A stretch of DNA of 64,000 nt from Carettochelys insculpta (GCF_033958435.1 NC_134160.1:17285001-17349000), one strand, 5' to 3'; shown: positions 19,685 to 31,812, numbered from the stretch's first letter. A program made the numbers and translations. Notes: generated by a model from the sequence alone, not told the origin.

Positions 19685-21195
19685 CATCAACAGCCTCAGA
19701 AACAACTCTGACATTGTCATCCAAGAGGCCGACAAAGGAGGTGCTGTTGTCATCATGAATAGGACATACTACCAAAAGGAGGCTGCCAGGCAACTCTCCA
19801 ACACCACATTCTACAAACCTCTGTCCGAGGATCCCACTGAGGAGTACACAAAGAAATGATAGCACCTGCTCAAGACTCTCCCTGTAAAAACACAGGAACA
19901 GATTTACACAGACACAGCCCTTGAACCCAAACCAGGTTTATTCTACCTGCACCCGAGATCCATAAACCTGGGGATCCTGGATGCCCCATCATCTAAGGCA
20001 TTAGCACCCTCACCACAGGATTGTCTGGATATGTGGACTCTCTACTTAGACCCTATGCTACCAGCACCCCCAGCTTTTTTCGAGATACCACTGACTTCCT
20101 CAGGAAACGACAATCCATTGGTGGCCTTCCTGAAAACACCATCCTGGCCACCATGGATGTAGAGGCCCTTACACCAATGTCTCACATGAAGATGGACTCC
20201 AAGCTGTTAGGAACATTATCTCCGGTGAGACCAAGGCACAAATGGTGGCAGAGCTTTGTGACTTTGTCCTGACCCACAACTATTTCAGATTTGAGGACAA
20301 ATTATACCTTCAAATCAGCGGCACTGCTATGGGCACCTGCATGGCCCTGCAGTATGCCAACATTTTTATGGCTGACCTGGAACAACGCTTTCTCAGTTCT
20401 CGTCTCCTAGTGTCCCTCCTCTACCTGCGTTACATTGATGACATCTTCATCATTTGGACCCATGGGAAGGAGGCTCTTGAAGAGCTCCACCGTGGTTTCA
20501 ACAGTTTCCACCCCACCATCTGCCTTAGCCTGGACCAGTCCACACAAGAGATTCACTTCCTGGACACTACTGTGCAGATAAGTGACAGTCACATAAATAC
20601 CACCCTATACTGAAAACCCACAGACTGCTATGCTTATCTACACGCCTCCAGCTCCCATCCAGTGCACACTACACGAACCATTGTTTACAGCCAGGCGCTA
20701 GGGTACAACCGTATTTGCTCTGATCCATCAGACAGAGACAAACATCTACAAGACCTTTACCAGGCTCTCCTCAAGCTACAATACCCACCTAAGAAGCGAG
20801 GAAACATTGATAAAGCCAGACAGGTACCCAGAAGCCACCTCGTACAAGACAGGCCTCGCAAGGAAAACAAGAGAACACCACTGACCATCACATACAGCCC
20901 CCACTTAAGGTCCCTCCAACGCATCATCAGTGATCTGCAACCCATCCTGAACAATGATCCTTCACTCTCACAGACCTTGGGAGGCCTGTCCTCGCCTACA
21001 GACTGCCTGCCAACCTTAAACAAATCCTCACCAGCCACTACAAATCACAAACCAGTGACTCTAGGCCTGGAACCAGCCCCTGCAACAGTCCTCGCTGCCC
21101 GCTCTGCTCACATATCTACACCAGTGACATCATCACAGGGCCTAACATCAACCACACCATTAGGGGCTCCTTTAACTGCACATCTACTAATATAA
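19685..21195 (+). pseudogene. PLE reverse transcriptase, frame-shifted
   Basis: The best-preserved segment (20242-20613) carries the palm motifs GTAMGT and YIDDIFIIW with both catalytic aspartates, then the FLDTTV block. PLE RTs are related to telomerase RTs. The N-terminal part (19566-19859) and the piece at 20021-20272 are in other frames. The 20662-21195 frame is the linker between RT and endonuclease. A stop after TTLY (about 20611) separates palm and linker in what should be one polypeptide. Confidence 0.85.
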
Positions 21196-21569
21196 TATAT
21201 GCCATCATGTGCCAGCAATGCCCCACTGCAATTTACATTGGCCAAACTGGGCAGTCTCAATGTAAAAGAATAAATGGACAAAAATCAGACATCAGGAATG
21301 GTAATGTATAGAAGCCTGTGGGGGAACACTTCAATCTCCCTGGGTACTCAGGAGCAGATTTAAGGGTGGCAGTCCTGAAACAAAGACATTTCAGAAATCA
21401 GATGGAGAGAGAAATCTCTGAGCTGCAATTTATTTGCAAATTTGACTCCATTAACCAAGGATTAAACAGAGACTGGGAGTGGCTCATACCTTACAAAAGC
21501 AGCTTCTCTGCTCTTGGTGTTAATATCTCCCCATTAGACTCTGACAACGACTCACATCCCCCTGTCTGA
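21186..21569 (+). pseudogene. PLE GIY-YIG endonuclease domain
   Basis: Translation in one frame gives NIIYAIMCQQCPTAIYIGQT, then RINGQKSDI, a stop at 21308, and PVGEHFNLPGYS with ELQFICKFDSINQGLN. The IY..YIG core, the CxxC of PLE endonucleases and the GEHF block are visible. A G of the usual GHKSDI is kept but H is replaced by Q. The single in-frame stop is the main lesion. Confidence 0.85.
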
Positions 21570-21714
21570 TCTGACTTGTTTTTTCCTCTTTTGATACCAG
21601 TACTATTGATAATGGGCCATTTCCACCTTGCTGAATAGACCTTGTCAGCTGTGGCCCTCCCTTTTACTGGGACCCCACTCTTTAAATACCCCTCTGAAAC
21701 CACCCCTCCATGCA

Positions 21715-21805
21715 TTCATCTGATGGAGCAGGTCTTTGCCCACAAAAGCTTATGCCCCAAAATATCTGTTAGTCTATAAGGTGCCACAGGACTTCTTGTT
21801 ATCCC
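21715..21805 (+). ncRNA. Decayed hammerhead-like stretch and PLE 3' tail
   Basis: CTGATGG replaces CTGATGA, stem II is weakened (AGCAGG versus CCCAC), and AAAA replaces GAAA. Stem III AGCTTATGCC is only partly kept. Position and order still match the copies at 4436 and 11816. This links the hammerhead-like motif to the coding PLE. Confidence 0.45.
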
Positions 21806-21859
21806 AAAATACAAACCCTGTGGCCAAACACTGTGTTCAGAATAGCAGAGCTATTTTGA

Positions 21860-22040
21860 GCATGGTGTCTTGTTCCTGCTACCTGTTCTTATGGGAAGGA
21901 TATCAGGAAGTTTGAAATAACCCCTTATTTTAAACCTCGGTGCAGTGTAGCCTGCACTGAGTTAGAAATAAGGTAGCTTGGAATAACTTATGCCATTTGC
22001 GCAACACAAATGGCATAAGCTATTTCAAGTGAGGGCTACA
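21860..22040. repeat. MITE fragment with internal palindrome
   Basis: TTATGCCATTTGCGCAACAC and CAAATGGCATAA form a tight palindrome, flanked by GAAATAAC/TATTTCAAG motifs and GCAGTGTAGCCTGCACTG. It looks like part of an old GGCTAYGTCTACAC-group MITE, but no clear ends are present. Confidence 0.4.
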
Positions 22041-23268
22041 TTGGTTGGGAATGGCAAATGGCAGCCAATGGGAACTATGAGGGGCATAGTTGTGGATGCT
22101 CAGGTAAATAAAGTGTCTGACAGCCTTGCCAGGGGCTAATCATGTTGAATCATGTCCGGTTCATGGGCTGCTTATTGCCCACCCCTGGGCGAAAGCATGT
22201 TGGCCCTTAAGGAATTTAAGAAGGTGGAGACCTGGTGAACTAGCTTCTGGAGGGGACACAACAACTCTACAGTGACAAGTCCTGTACCCTCTATGACAAT
22301 ACATATAGGAGCATGTGTTGTCTGAAGAGGGGAGAAGCTTGAAACTGTATTTTGGAGAACTCAGAAAATTAGGTTGTGCTGCATTTGAAACTCTAAGAAA
22401 ACCTCCATAATAGCTTAGTTGAAAGCCCCTGCTCAGAAAATTAAATCAGGTACTCAAACAACTTATTCCATAGCCCATCAGATCACTCTCAATCCCTAAC
22501 TATGGGACTGATATTTTGTCTTTCAACTTGCTAGGTGAAACCACAAGCTGTGCAATAATAAGGAACTTTTATAGACCAGCCAGTGAGATTCCCTTGGTTT
22601 AGTTCAGGGGTATAAATACACAAGTGATTGCAGCAAATCATGAAAAAATGTGTTTCCGTCTCTTGGATTTGTGTCTATGATCTCTCAGCTGCACAGTCTG
22701 TGATGCCCCTGAAGTCCTAATAAATGTGATCACTCACTTACTATTTGCCCAACTGATTTAATGACTCTTTAAAAATATAGGAATAAATCACCTTGGACAG
22801 AAGCTGAAATCTTTTCACAGGGCTGACTGCAAACCTCGGGCACAAACAACACTGGAATGAATATTTCTGTCAGTACCCTCCATCCAACCTGGCACAAGAA
22901 GGCTGGAAAACAGTGTTTGTGTTGCAGCTCTCCAGAGGCTAACCCCAGACCCTTTTAAATTGCTCAGACAGGTGTGGCAGGTGGAACCCACCCCTTTGGG
23001 GAGGCTAACGTCCCGCCACCTGATCCATTCTGTCTTTGCCTTTTCTTAAAAACTTGAGCCAAAGCTCCCCCACCCTTCAAGAGGAGGTGGAAAAAGGTGA
23101 GGTGATGGGAGAAATAGGTGGGGGTAGGGAGTTTGGCTGCCCTACTTCACTCAGGTGTTAATGGGTTAGAAGGGAAATAATGCTTTTTACAACATAGTTA
23201 TTTTGGAGTTTTGTAGCTATCTGAAAACTGATCAATTTTATTTAAATATCTGGTGTTACTTTGCTAAT
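22041..23268. other. No gene recognised
   Basis: No convincing coding, RNA or repeat signal. Confidence 0.35.
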
Positions 23269-24157
23269 TGCAGATGACACTAAGCTAGGGGTAAGGTAGA
23301 TAAATCAGAGGGTAGTGATAGGGTCCAGAGTGACCTACACAAATTGGAGGATTGGGTCAAAAGAAATTTGATGAGGTTCAACAAGGAGAAGTGCAGAGTT
23401 CTGCACTTGGGATGGAAGAATCCCAAGCATTGGTATAGGCTGGGGACTGACTGACTAAGTAGTAGTGCAGCAGAAAATGACCTGGGGATTACAGTGGATA
23501 GGAGGCTGGATATGAGTCAACAGTGTGCCCTTGTAGCCAATAAGGCTAAAGGCATGTTGGGGTTCATTAGGAGGGCCCATTTCCAGCAGATCCAGAGATG
23601 TTGTTATTCCCCTCTACTTGGCTCTGGTGAGGCCACATCTGGAGTATTGTGTCCAGTTCTGGGCCCCCCCAGTACAGCAAGGATGTGGACACATTGGAGA
23701 GAGTTCAGCGGAGGGCAACAAAAACGATTAAGGGTCTGGATCATATGATCTATGAGGAGAGGCTGAGAGATTTGGTCTGATTTAGTTTGCAGAAGAGAAG
23801 AGAGATGGGTGATTTGATAGCGACCTTCAACTTCCTGAATGGGGGTTCTAAAGAGGATGGGGAGAGGCTGTTCTCAGTGGTGACAGATGGCAGAACAAGG
23901 AGCATAGTCTAAAGTTTCAGAGGGGGGAGGTGTAGGCTGGGTATTAGGAAAAACTCTTTCCCCAGGAGCGTGGTGAAGCACTGGCATGTGTTACCTAGAG
24001 AGGTGGTGGAATCTCCATCCCTAGAGGTTTTTAAGTGCCGGCTTGACATAGTCATGGCTGGGATGATTTAGTTGTGGTTCATCCTGCTTTGGGCAAGGGG
24101 CTGGACTAGATACCTCCTGAGGTCCCTTCCAGCCCTAGGATTTTATGATTCTGTGAT
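23269..24157 (+). mobile_element. CR1 LINE, 3' fragment
   Basis: Starts at the FADD box equivalent (GCAGATGACACTAAGCTAGG) and continues through the thumb and C-terminal blocks to GAGGTCCCTTCCAGCCCTAG and ATTTTATGATTCTGTGATG. Same subfamily as 43.1-46.2 kb. Multiple frameshifts. Confidence 0.85.
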
Positions 24158-25503
24158 GCATGGTCAATTAAAAACTGGAAGAATTTTACCATAGATCCTG
24201 GTTTTTGATTTTTCAGTTAGAGTTGCGTTTCCAAATAAGTGATTTCCATCAAGTTTTAGCATTTGTCTGGGAAGGGATATTTGAATCATTAGGCTGCAGC
24301 CCTTGTCTTAATCTGGCCCTTCCCTGGCGAATGGGGGAGCTAGCTAGATCAGGACTGCAGTGCTGGGGAGCAAAGGGTGACTCAAAGGCAGTAACAAGGA
24401 AACAAACAGGCACCATAATTTCTCTGTTGTAAATGCACTAACTCCAGTGAGATTTAAATGGGGTTGTGGGGGTAGTAGGCTTCACTCCTTTCTTAAATGG
24501 TTTACATTATTCCAGAAACCATCTCACGGCTCCTCCCTGCTCCCAGCCCCCTGTCCAAACTCCTGCCCTCCTGCACACGCACCCAGGCCTGATTTCCAGC
24601 TGCTCACTCACACACCCCTGGCCTCCCCCATGTACCGCAGCCCCCTGCTCTGATTCTCACACCTCTCTCTCTCGCTCCCGGCCCTCACACTACCAGCCCA
24701 CACTCTGGAGGTCAGCAAGATGAGGGCAAATCAGGCACTTCTTTGGACCAATAACCACTTAATTGTAGATATATGGTTTTTAATTTTTGCCTATTTTTGT
24801 TAAAATAATGCCGTATATGGTTTGAATGGGGGCTCAGTCAACTTAACATGTTTGTACTGTGTAGTTCTCATGGATGGCCTTTGAACTCACTTAACCCCAA
24901 GCAACTACACCAGTTGTCCTGGATTTCACATAGCGAAATATGCTCCCCCCCAAGCTGATGCAATGTGGAATGGTCACAAAACTGCTTCTGTAACCCGGGT
25001 TCTTGCATCCTCTGGTAGTGGCCATTGTTAAAGTCAGAAAACAGGGTTAGATGGGCCATGGTCTTATCCATGCTGGTTATTCCTCTGTTTCAGAGTTCTC
25101 ACCTCTTCAGGGAAAAGTGCCCACCTCATCCTATTCCCAAACCATCTTCTCCGTTCGGTTCATAACCTTTTTCATTTGTAAAGTCCTCTACCTGCTACTG
25201 CTCCTTTTCTGTGGCATGTTTCTCTCTCCTTCCCTCTGAAGAGGTAAAACCCCACTGCCCTGGCATTATCCTTGTTTAAATCAGACCCAGGTGCACCGAT
25301 GGAGTGGAGGGGGCAAAGAGGGCAGATGCCCCAGGGCTCAGTGATTTAAAAGGCCCTGGACCTTGGGCTGCTACTGCCATTACTCTGATAGAAGCTGCAG
25401 CTGGAACCCTGGGCCCTTAAAATCACTGCCAGAGTCCTGTGTGATGTGGTCCAGGTGATGCTGAGGGCTGGCTGGGGGAAGCTAGCCCTCAGCCCCACCA
25501 CTT
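24158..25503. other. No gene recognised
   Basis: No supported gene. A short C-rich stretch at 24530-24660 gives spurious proline-rich frames. Confidence 0.35.
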
Positions 25504-28042
25504 CTGCAGCTAGCAAGGGATGTGAAGGGTAACAGAAAGGGTTTTTACAGCAGGTTACCACTAGGAGGGTGATCAGGGAGGGTGTGGGGCTGTTACTGGA
25601 TGGGCCAGGTAATTTGGTGACAGATGCTGTGGGAAAAGCTGAAGTACTCAACACTTCTTTTTGCCTCTGTCTTCACAGACAAGGTCAGCTCCCAGGCTAT
25701 GTCACTAGGCAACGTAGTATGGAAAAGAGCTGAGGAGACCTCGGTGGGGAAAGAACAGGTTAAGGGCTATTTAGAAAAAGCTAGACACACACAAACCCAT
25801 GGGTCCAGTTTTAATGCATCCAAGGGTACTGAGGGAACTGATAAATGTCATGGCAGAAGCTCTGGCCATTATCTTTGAAAACTTGTGGAAACTGGGAGAG
25901 GTCCCATCTGACTGAATAAAGGCAAATGTAGTGCCCATCTTTAAAACCAGAAAAGAAGGACAATCCAGGGAACTATGGACTGGTCAGCCTTATCTCAGTC
26001 CCCCGAAAAATCATGGAGGGGATCCTCAAGGAATCCATTTTGATGCTGTTGGAAGAGGGGAAAGTGCTCAAGAGTAGTCAACATGGATTCACCAAGGGCA
26101 AGTCATGCCTGACCAATCTGCTTAATGCAGTAGTCTGGGAGCTGACCTTGTCCGTGAAGCTTCTATAGGCTACGTCTACACGTGCACGCTACATCGAAAT
26201 ACTCTATTTCGATGAATAACATCTAGACGTCCTCCAGGGCTGGCAACGTCGACGTTCAACTTTGATGTTGCGCAGCACCACATCGAAATAGGCGCTGCGA
26301 GGGAACGTCTACACGCCAAAGTAGCACACATCGAAATAAGGGTGCCAGGAACAGCTACACACAGGGTCACAGGGCAGACTCAACAGCAAGCCGCTCCCTT
26401 AAAGGGCCCCTCCCAGACACAGTTGCATTAAACAACACAAGATCCACAGGGCCGACAACTGGTTGCAGACCCTGTGCATGCAGCATGGATCCCCAGCTGC
26501 CGCAGAAGCAGCCAGAAACCCTGGGCTAAGGGCTGCTGCACACGATGACCATAGAGCCCTGCAGGAGCTGGAGAGAGAGTGTCTCTCAACCCCTCAGCTG
26601 ATGGCCGCCATGGCGGACCCCGCTATTTCGATGGTGCGGGATGCAGATCGTCTACACATGCCCTACTTCGACGTTGAACGTCGAAGTAGGGTGCTATTCC
26701 CATCCCCTCATGGGGTTAGCGACTTCGACATCTCGCCACCTACCATCAATTTCAACTTTGAAATAGCGCCCAACACGTGTAGCCGTGACGGGCGCTATTT
26801 CGAAGTTGGAGCTGCTACTTCGAAGTAGCGTGCACATGTAGACACGGCCATAATGAGGTTACTAACCTTGTGGACATGGGGAAGTTGGTGGATGTGGTGT
26901 AGCTTGACTTTAGCAAAGCTTTTGGTACAGTTTCTCACAATATTCTTGCCCATAAGGTAAGGAAGAAGGGATTGGATAAATGGACTGTAAGGTGAATAAA
27001 AAGCTGGCTAGATGGTTGGGCCCAATGGGTTGTTGTCGATGGCTCAATGTCTGGTTGGAGGCTGGTTTCAAACAGGTGCTCCAGGGATCAGCTCTAGGGC
27101 TGCTATTGATCAACATCTTTATTAATGACCTGGATAAGGGCATGGATTGCACCCTCAGCAAATTTGCTGATGACAGTAAGCTAGCGGGACAGGTAGATAC
27201 ACTGGAGGGTAGAGATAGGGTCCAGAGTGACTTAAATACATTGGAGGATTGGGTCAAAAGAAATGTGATGAGGTTCAAGAGGAGAAGTACAGAGGCGTGC
27301 ACCTAGGATGGAAGAATCCTAAGCACTGTTACAGGCTGGGGACTGACTGATTAAGTAGCAGTGCAGCAAAAAAGGACCTGGGGATTACAGTGGCTGGAAG
27401 GCTGTTATAAGCCAACAGTGTGCCCTTGTAGCCAGGAAGGCTAGCAGCATATTGGATTGCATTAGGGGAAGCATTTCCAGCAGATCTAGAGAAGTTATAA
27501 TTCCCTTCTATTTGGCACTAGGAAGGCCCCATCTGGAGTATTGTGTCCAGTTATGCCCCCCCCCGCTCAGTACAGAAAGGATGTGGACGCATTGGAGTGG
27601 GTCCAGAAGAAGGCAACAAAAATGATTAAGGGGCTGGAGCACATGACCTATGAGGAGAGGCTGAGGGCTTTGGGCTTATTTAGTTTGCACAAGAGAAGAG
27701 TGAGGCGTGATTTGATAGAAGCCTTCAACTTCCTGAAAGGGGACTCTACAGAGATTGGAGAGAGGCTGTTCTCAGTAGCGACTGATGTCACAACAAGGAG
27801 CAATGGTCTGAAGTTACAGAGCGGGAGGTGTAGGTTGGATATTAGGGAAAACTATTTCACCAGAAGAGTGGGGAAGCACTGAAATGCGTTACCTAGAGGG
27901 TTGGTGGAATCTCCATCCCCAGAGGTTTTTAAGTCATGGCTTGACAAAGTTCTGGCTGGGATGATTGAGTTGGGGTTGATCCTGCTTTGGCAGGGGGCTG
28001 AACTCGATGACCTCTTGGGGTCCCTTTCAGCCCTAGCATTCT
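25504..28042 (+). mobile_element. CR1 LINE interrupted by a MITE
   Basis: Begins in the region between endonuclease and RT (GCAAGGGATGTGAAGGGTAA, as at 44.38 kb) and passes NYG.VSLISVPRKIMEGILKE. It is interrupted at 26168-26849 by a MITE. It resumes with GHGEVGGCGV-type sequence, FADDSKLAGQVDTLE (about 27.16 kb) and the C-terminal block YEERLRALGLFSLHKRR, ending at about 28042. Frameshifts throughout, so inactive. Confidence 0.85.
26168..26849 (+). mobile_element. Long MITE with internal coding-like segment, TSD ATA
   Basis: This 682-bp element has ends GGCTACGTCTACACGTG and CATGTAGACACGGCC, flanked by ATA (26165-26167, 26850-26852). It lies inside the CR1. The core carries the MDPQLPQ micro-ORF and then GCCGCCATGG. 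Downstream of that ATG the frame stays open nearly to the right end (to 26828). It matches 12110-12791 over its full length apart from the host site. Confidence 0.85.
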
Positions 28043-30100
28043 GCCTTAGGCCCTGCCCCTTCCAGGGTGTCTGGCACCAGCTCCCATCCTCCCCGCCATT
28101 GCTCCCCTCCACACACGTTACACAGGGCCCAGTGAAGTGTGTCACCAGCCCTGACTAGATCATTTCCCTCAGGGTCTCTAGAGAAGACTTTATATATATT
28201 TCATGGTCAGCGACTCCATGGACGTTGGCCTTTAGCTCAGCTTTTCAAGCTCTGGCTGTTGCAGGTTTTGCTCTATGAAGCTTTTGGGGGCACAGTTTGT
28301 ATAACCAGACATTACTTAAAAACTCAGCATGTTGGACCAGTGTGGAGGCTATATTTATAAATTTGCCATTCCTCTAACTAGACTGTTAGCCCCTTGTTCC
28401 CCCTTGGGGTTTGCTTTTTTTTTTAAGGTTCTTAAAGGGTGGCCTTTTATTTGATTTCATCCACAACTAATTTGCAGTTGTTTTATGGTGATGTTCATTG
28501 TCCAAGGATTGAAGCAGATGGAGTGAGGGGGTGCTTTAGTTGCCTTGGTGTCCAAATACCTTAATTTCTATTAAGATGAAAGGCAATTGGGCATCTAAAT
28601 CCATTTGGTTGCTTTGAAAATCTCACCCAGAAAGATTAAGAGGATTTTATACCATTTGAAGACAGATGGAAATTTTTCAATTAAACTTTTTTTCAACAGA
28701 AAAGTGGGGCTGTAGATAAATGAAACATTTCATGAAAACTTTTGGCTGCTACTTTGAATGTCAAAAACCTGAATGCTCAAAACTGTGCATATTTTGCCTG
28801 CAAAACAAAATATTTTGATGGGGAAAGGTTACTGTGATGCCTCATGGGAGATTCAGTTTGGTTCCCTCACATCTCCATGACTCCATGGACAGTGTGGTCC
28901 AACCCAGGAGCCGCCCCTCTAAAGGAAAATGGAATATGAGACACCTGACCTACCATACCAATGAGACACCACAGCAGCAGTTCCGTCTACATTGCGAGAC
29001 TTTGGGCCAACGTATCTCCATTTTCGCATTTCTCTCGAAATATAGCAATTTAGATGAAAACAATTTTGGAAACAATATTCACACAAATTTGTAATGGGGA
29101 GTGTGAGGAGGCAGAAGAGTTTTGCAACCGGCTTAACAGCACAATATGGTATTGCAATGTATTGCTTTAGGCTTTGCATTTCCTAGAATGGGATCCGTCA
29201 CAAAAATAAGCAGCTTTGACTACAGTGCTTCTCCCAGCCCTTGTATTGTACTGAGGACCTAACAAAGGCCCAGTATAAGGCATTGTGTCTATAGCCATCC
29301 TACAAAGTTCCAGCCCCACATAAATGCTAAGGTTACAATCCTGTGACAGGTTTGTAATGAGACATAGAAAGATAAATCTAAGGAAAAAAATGGCATAGCC
29401 ATGAATGTTTCATGCAGCGTGTTTGTTCTTCCTCATATCTGACTGCCACATAGTAATATGTTCTCATCCTATGTGGTTTCATTCCATGTCCCTGGGGTTT
29501 CCAGGGACTGCAGGCGCTGTACTAGAAATCTTATCCCTTCAAAATTAATATGCTGCATTTCTTGATCTATCTCCCCGCTACCAACTCACTGATTGGTGAA
29601 ATATTCTCCTTTGCAATTCTTCAGTTCAAGGCTTCACTTAACGGTTGAGAGGAACTGGGGGGACTTTCACAGAGTTCAATGTTAGAAGGGACCATTATGG
29701 TCCAACCTCCTGCAAATCCATGGTCAGATACCCTAACTCAGTGATTCCATCCTGTGGTCGAGGTAGAGTGTGTCGATGAGAAGGACGCTGAGTGATGGGG
29801 AATTTTCTACCTCCCTTAGTAATATGTTTCACTCCTTTAAAAAAAACTGGCTATGTGCACTGGGTGAGTTTCACCTGTAGTACCTCCATATGGTCCTGTG
29901 TTTCAATAAGCATCTGTGAGTTTGGTTAAGGAGGAATGCTGCTATTGTGGGTGAATATTGTCTTTGATAATGAAGTGATGCTAATTCCAATCTAAACTGC
30001 ATGTTGGTTTACAAGGACTTGTCTCAGAACCTTATTTCTAATGCCCGGGATGAAATTCCATTCTTTGCAATGAAAAATCATCACAATTTTCCACCTCTGA
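28043..30100. other. No gene; a CR1-like 3' end remnant near 29672-29760
   Basis: 29672-29760 reads GAGTTCAATGTTAGAAGGGA and CCATTATGGTCCAACCTCC, the complement of a LINE 3' UTR of CR1 type. At about 28530-28630 lies a decayed piece of the GGGCCAGATTTTCAAA foldback family. The rest is unassigned. Confidence 0.4.
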
Positions 30101-30175
30101 TTTGCACGGCACTAGTGAGTCAGTAGCAGAGATAGAGTCATTTGACCTAGAGTTGTTCAAGAACTCAGAGGGGCA

Positions 30176-30600
30176 TCCCAAGGAAGTGAGTCTTACTCAC
30201 GAAAGCACATTACTTAATTACCTCATTACCTCCTTGCCAGAGGAGACTGTGAAGGCTAGGCCTGTAACAGAGTTTAAGAAAGAGCTAGATAAATTCATGG
30301 AGGTTAGGTCCATAAAAGGCTATTAGCCAAGAGTGGGAATGGTGTCCCTGGCCTCTGATTATCAGAGGCTGGAGAAGGATGACATTGTCAGATGGAGATG
30401 GTTGATTGTCAGAGGCTGGAGACAAATCGCTTGATCGTTGTCTTTGGTCCACCCCCGCTGGGTCACATGGCACTGGCCACTGTCAGCAGACAGGCTACTT
30501 GGCTGGATGGACCTTTGGTCTGACCCAGTATGGCCGTTCTTATGTATATAAATTTGTTAGTCTTTAAGGTGCTACAGGACTGCTTGGTTTTTGTTATACA
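30176..30600 (+). mobile_element. PLE tail split by an L3-type LINE end
   Basis: The PLE part starts with GAAGTGAGTCTTACTCACGA (stem II GTGAG/CTCAC and GAAA of the hammerhead-like core) and resumes at 30546 with AAATTTGTTAGTCTTTAAGG and TGCTACAGGACTGC. Between them (about 30225-30542) sits a 5'-truncated L3-type LINE end: CTTGCCAGAGGAGACTGTG through GGTCTGACCCAGTATGGCC to TTCTTATGT. The LINE therefore landed in an existing PLE tail. Confidence 0.65.
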
Positions 30601-30861
30601 AGAACTGTGTTTGTGAAGTTTTATATCAAATTTCAAGAGCCCTGACAGCTGTAAGATTCAGGCCTCTCAATGCAGATCAGTGGTTGGGAACTGATGATGG
30701 TAGATGGGGAAATTAGAGGAACAGGTTACAGGGCAAGAGTGTGGCTGAGAGATTATGATGTGGAAGGGGGTTGGTTTAGGTCCATAAACAAAAGACCCGG
30801 TCATTTCCCCACTCTTTGCCTCAGTTTCCCTATCTGTATAATGGGGAAAATGATACTTACA

Positions 30862-31040
30862 TAGAATTTTAGACTCCTATGGCTGGAAGAGACCTCTGGA
30901 GGTCATTGAGTCCAACCTCCCGTTCAAAGCACGACCAACCCCAAATAAATCATCCCAGCCAGGGCTTTGTCAAGCTGGGACTTAAAAAACCTCTAGGGAT
31001 GAAGATTCCACCACCTCCCTCTTATCCTGCGTTGTAAAAT
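30862..31040 (-). mobile_element. CR1 LINE 3' end, minus strand
   Basis: CATAGAATTTTAGACTCC, GGTCATTGAGTCCAACCTCC and AATAAATCATCCCAGCCAGG are the complement of the CR1 3' UTR. It stops at CCACCTCCCTCTT. Confidence 0.75.
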
Positions 31041-31105
31041 GCTTTACAGTTCTCAGATAAAAGAAGCTATCTAAATGCAAAGGATCTGGTGAACTGGAAG
31101 AAAGA

Positions 31106-31245
31106 AGCCTCAGAGGGGTATCCAGGTTAGTCTGTATATTCACAAGACAAAGCAAGCAGTCCTGTACCACCTGAAAGATTAGCACGTTTATTTATTAGGT
31201 AATAAGCTTTCATGGGTAAGACCCACTTCATCAGATTTATGGAGC
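31106..31245 (-). mobile_element. PLE tail fragment with hammerhead-like core
   Basis: The minus-strand tail includes TCTGATGAAGTGGGTCTTAC at its 5' side (core CTGATGA is the complement of 31228-31234). Next come stem II GTGGGT/ACCCAT, GAAA, and a weakened stem III AGCTTATTACC. The downstream tail, with a GTGGTACAGGACTGC-like end, reads out towards 31106. Confidence 0.65.
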
Positions 31246-31812
31246 AGAAGCTTACCGTAAATATGGGCCTCGTCTTGGGCTTCTTGAGTGAAATTCCACC
31301 CAAATTTGTCTATCATCCACCTATTAGACTTTTGACATTTCACAAGCCAGAGGAGCTACTTATACCTAACAACAATGTGGAAAAGAAGCTCCAGCCGCTG
31401 TCCCTTGCCTGCGTCTGACCCTCCGCCTTTGAGCTGTCATCATTGGGTGTTTCTAGGAAGGAGACACTGTACTGTCTTTGGTGAATGTTTATTGATCCTG
31501 GCCTCTTGCTTATGGAACACGTTGCGAACGATTATGGACGCAGGGAGTGCAAGGTGAGTCTCACACTGTGCCCACGAAGCATAAACAAACTGCAGGGTTA
31601 GTTTCATCCTCTCTGCCTCTGCTTTTAAATTTAGTAATGCAGAGACCATGATGAGATGGGCTGTCCGAGGTGAGCAGTCCAGCACTGGCATGGCCCTCCC
31701 TCTGTGGGGCAGGGAACAACCAAGGAGGAATGAATTTCTGCAGACCTTTTTGTCAGACCTTACCGCGTTAGAGCTCAGCTAACCTGCATCCACTGATACA
31801 TTCTCCCTAGCA
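31246..31812. other. No gene recognised
   Basis: Only chance frames seen. Confidence 0.35.

Larger units (their letters stand above)
19575..21805 (+). mobile_element. Penelope-like retroelement, most complete copy
   Basis: In order: the N-terminal RT block DIVIQEADKGGAVVIMN (about 19.71 kb); a fingers region broken by frameshifts; ATMDVEAL; GTAMGTCMALQYANIFMADL; the catalytic YIDDIFIIW (about 20.43 kb); EIHFLDTTVQI; a linker to about 21.19 kb; a GIY-YIG domain (21.19-21.47 kb); and a 3' tail TCTGTTAGTCTATAAGGTGC. It carries several frameshifts and stops, including TGA at 20611 and TAG at 21308, so it is non-autonomous. The upstream part of the element is missing or unrecognised. Confidence 0.9.
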
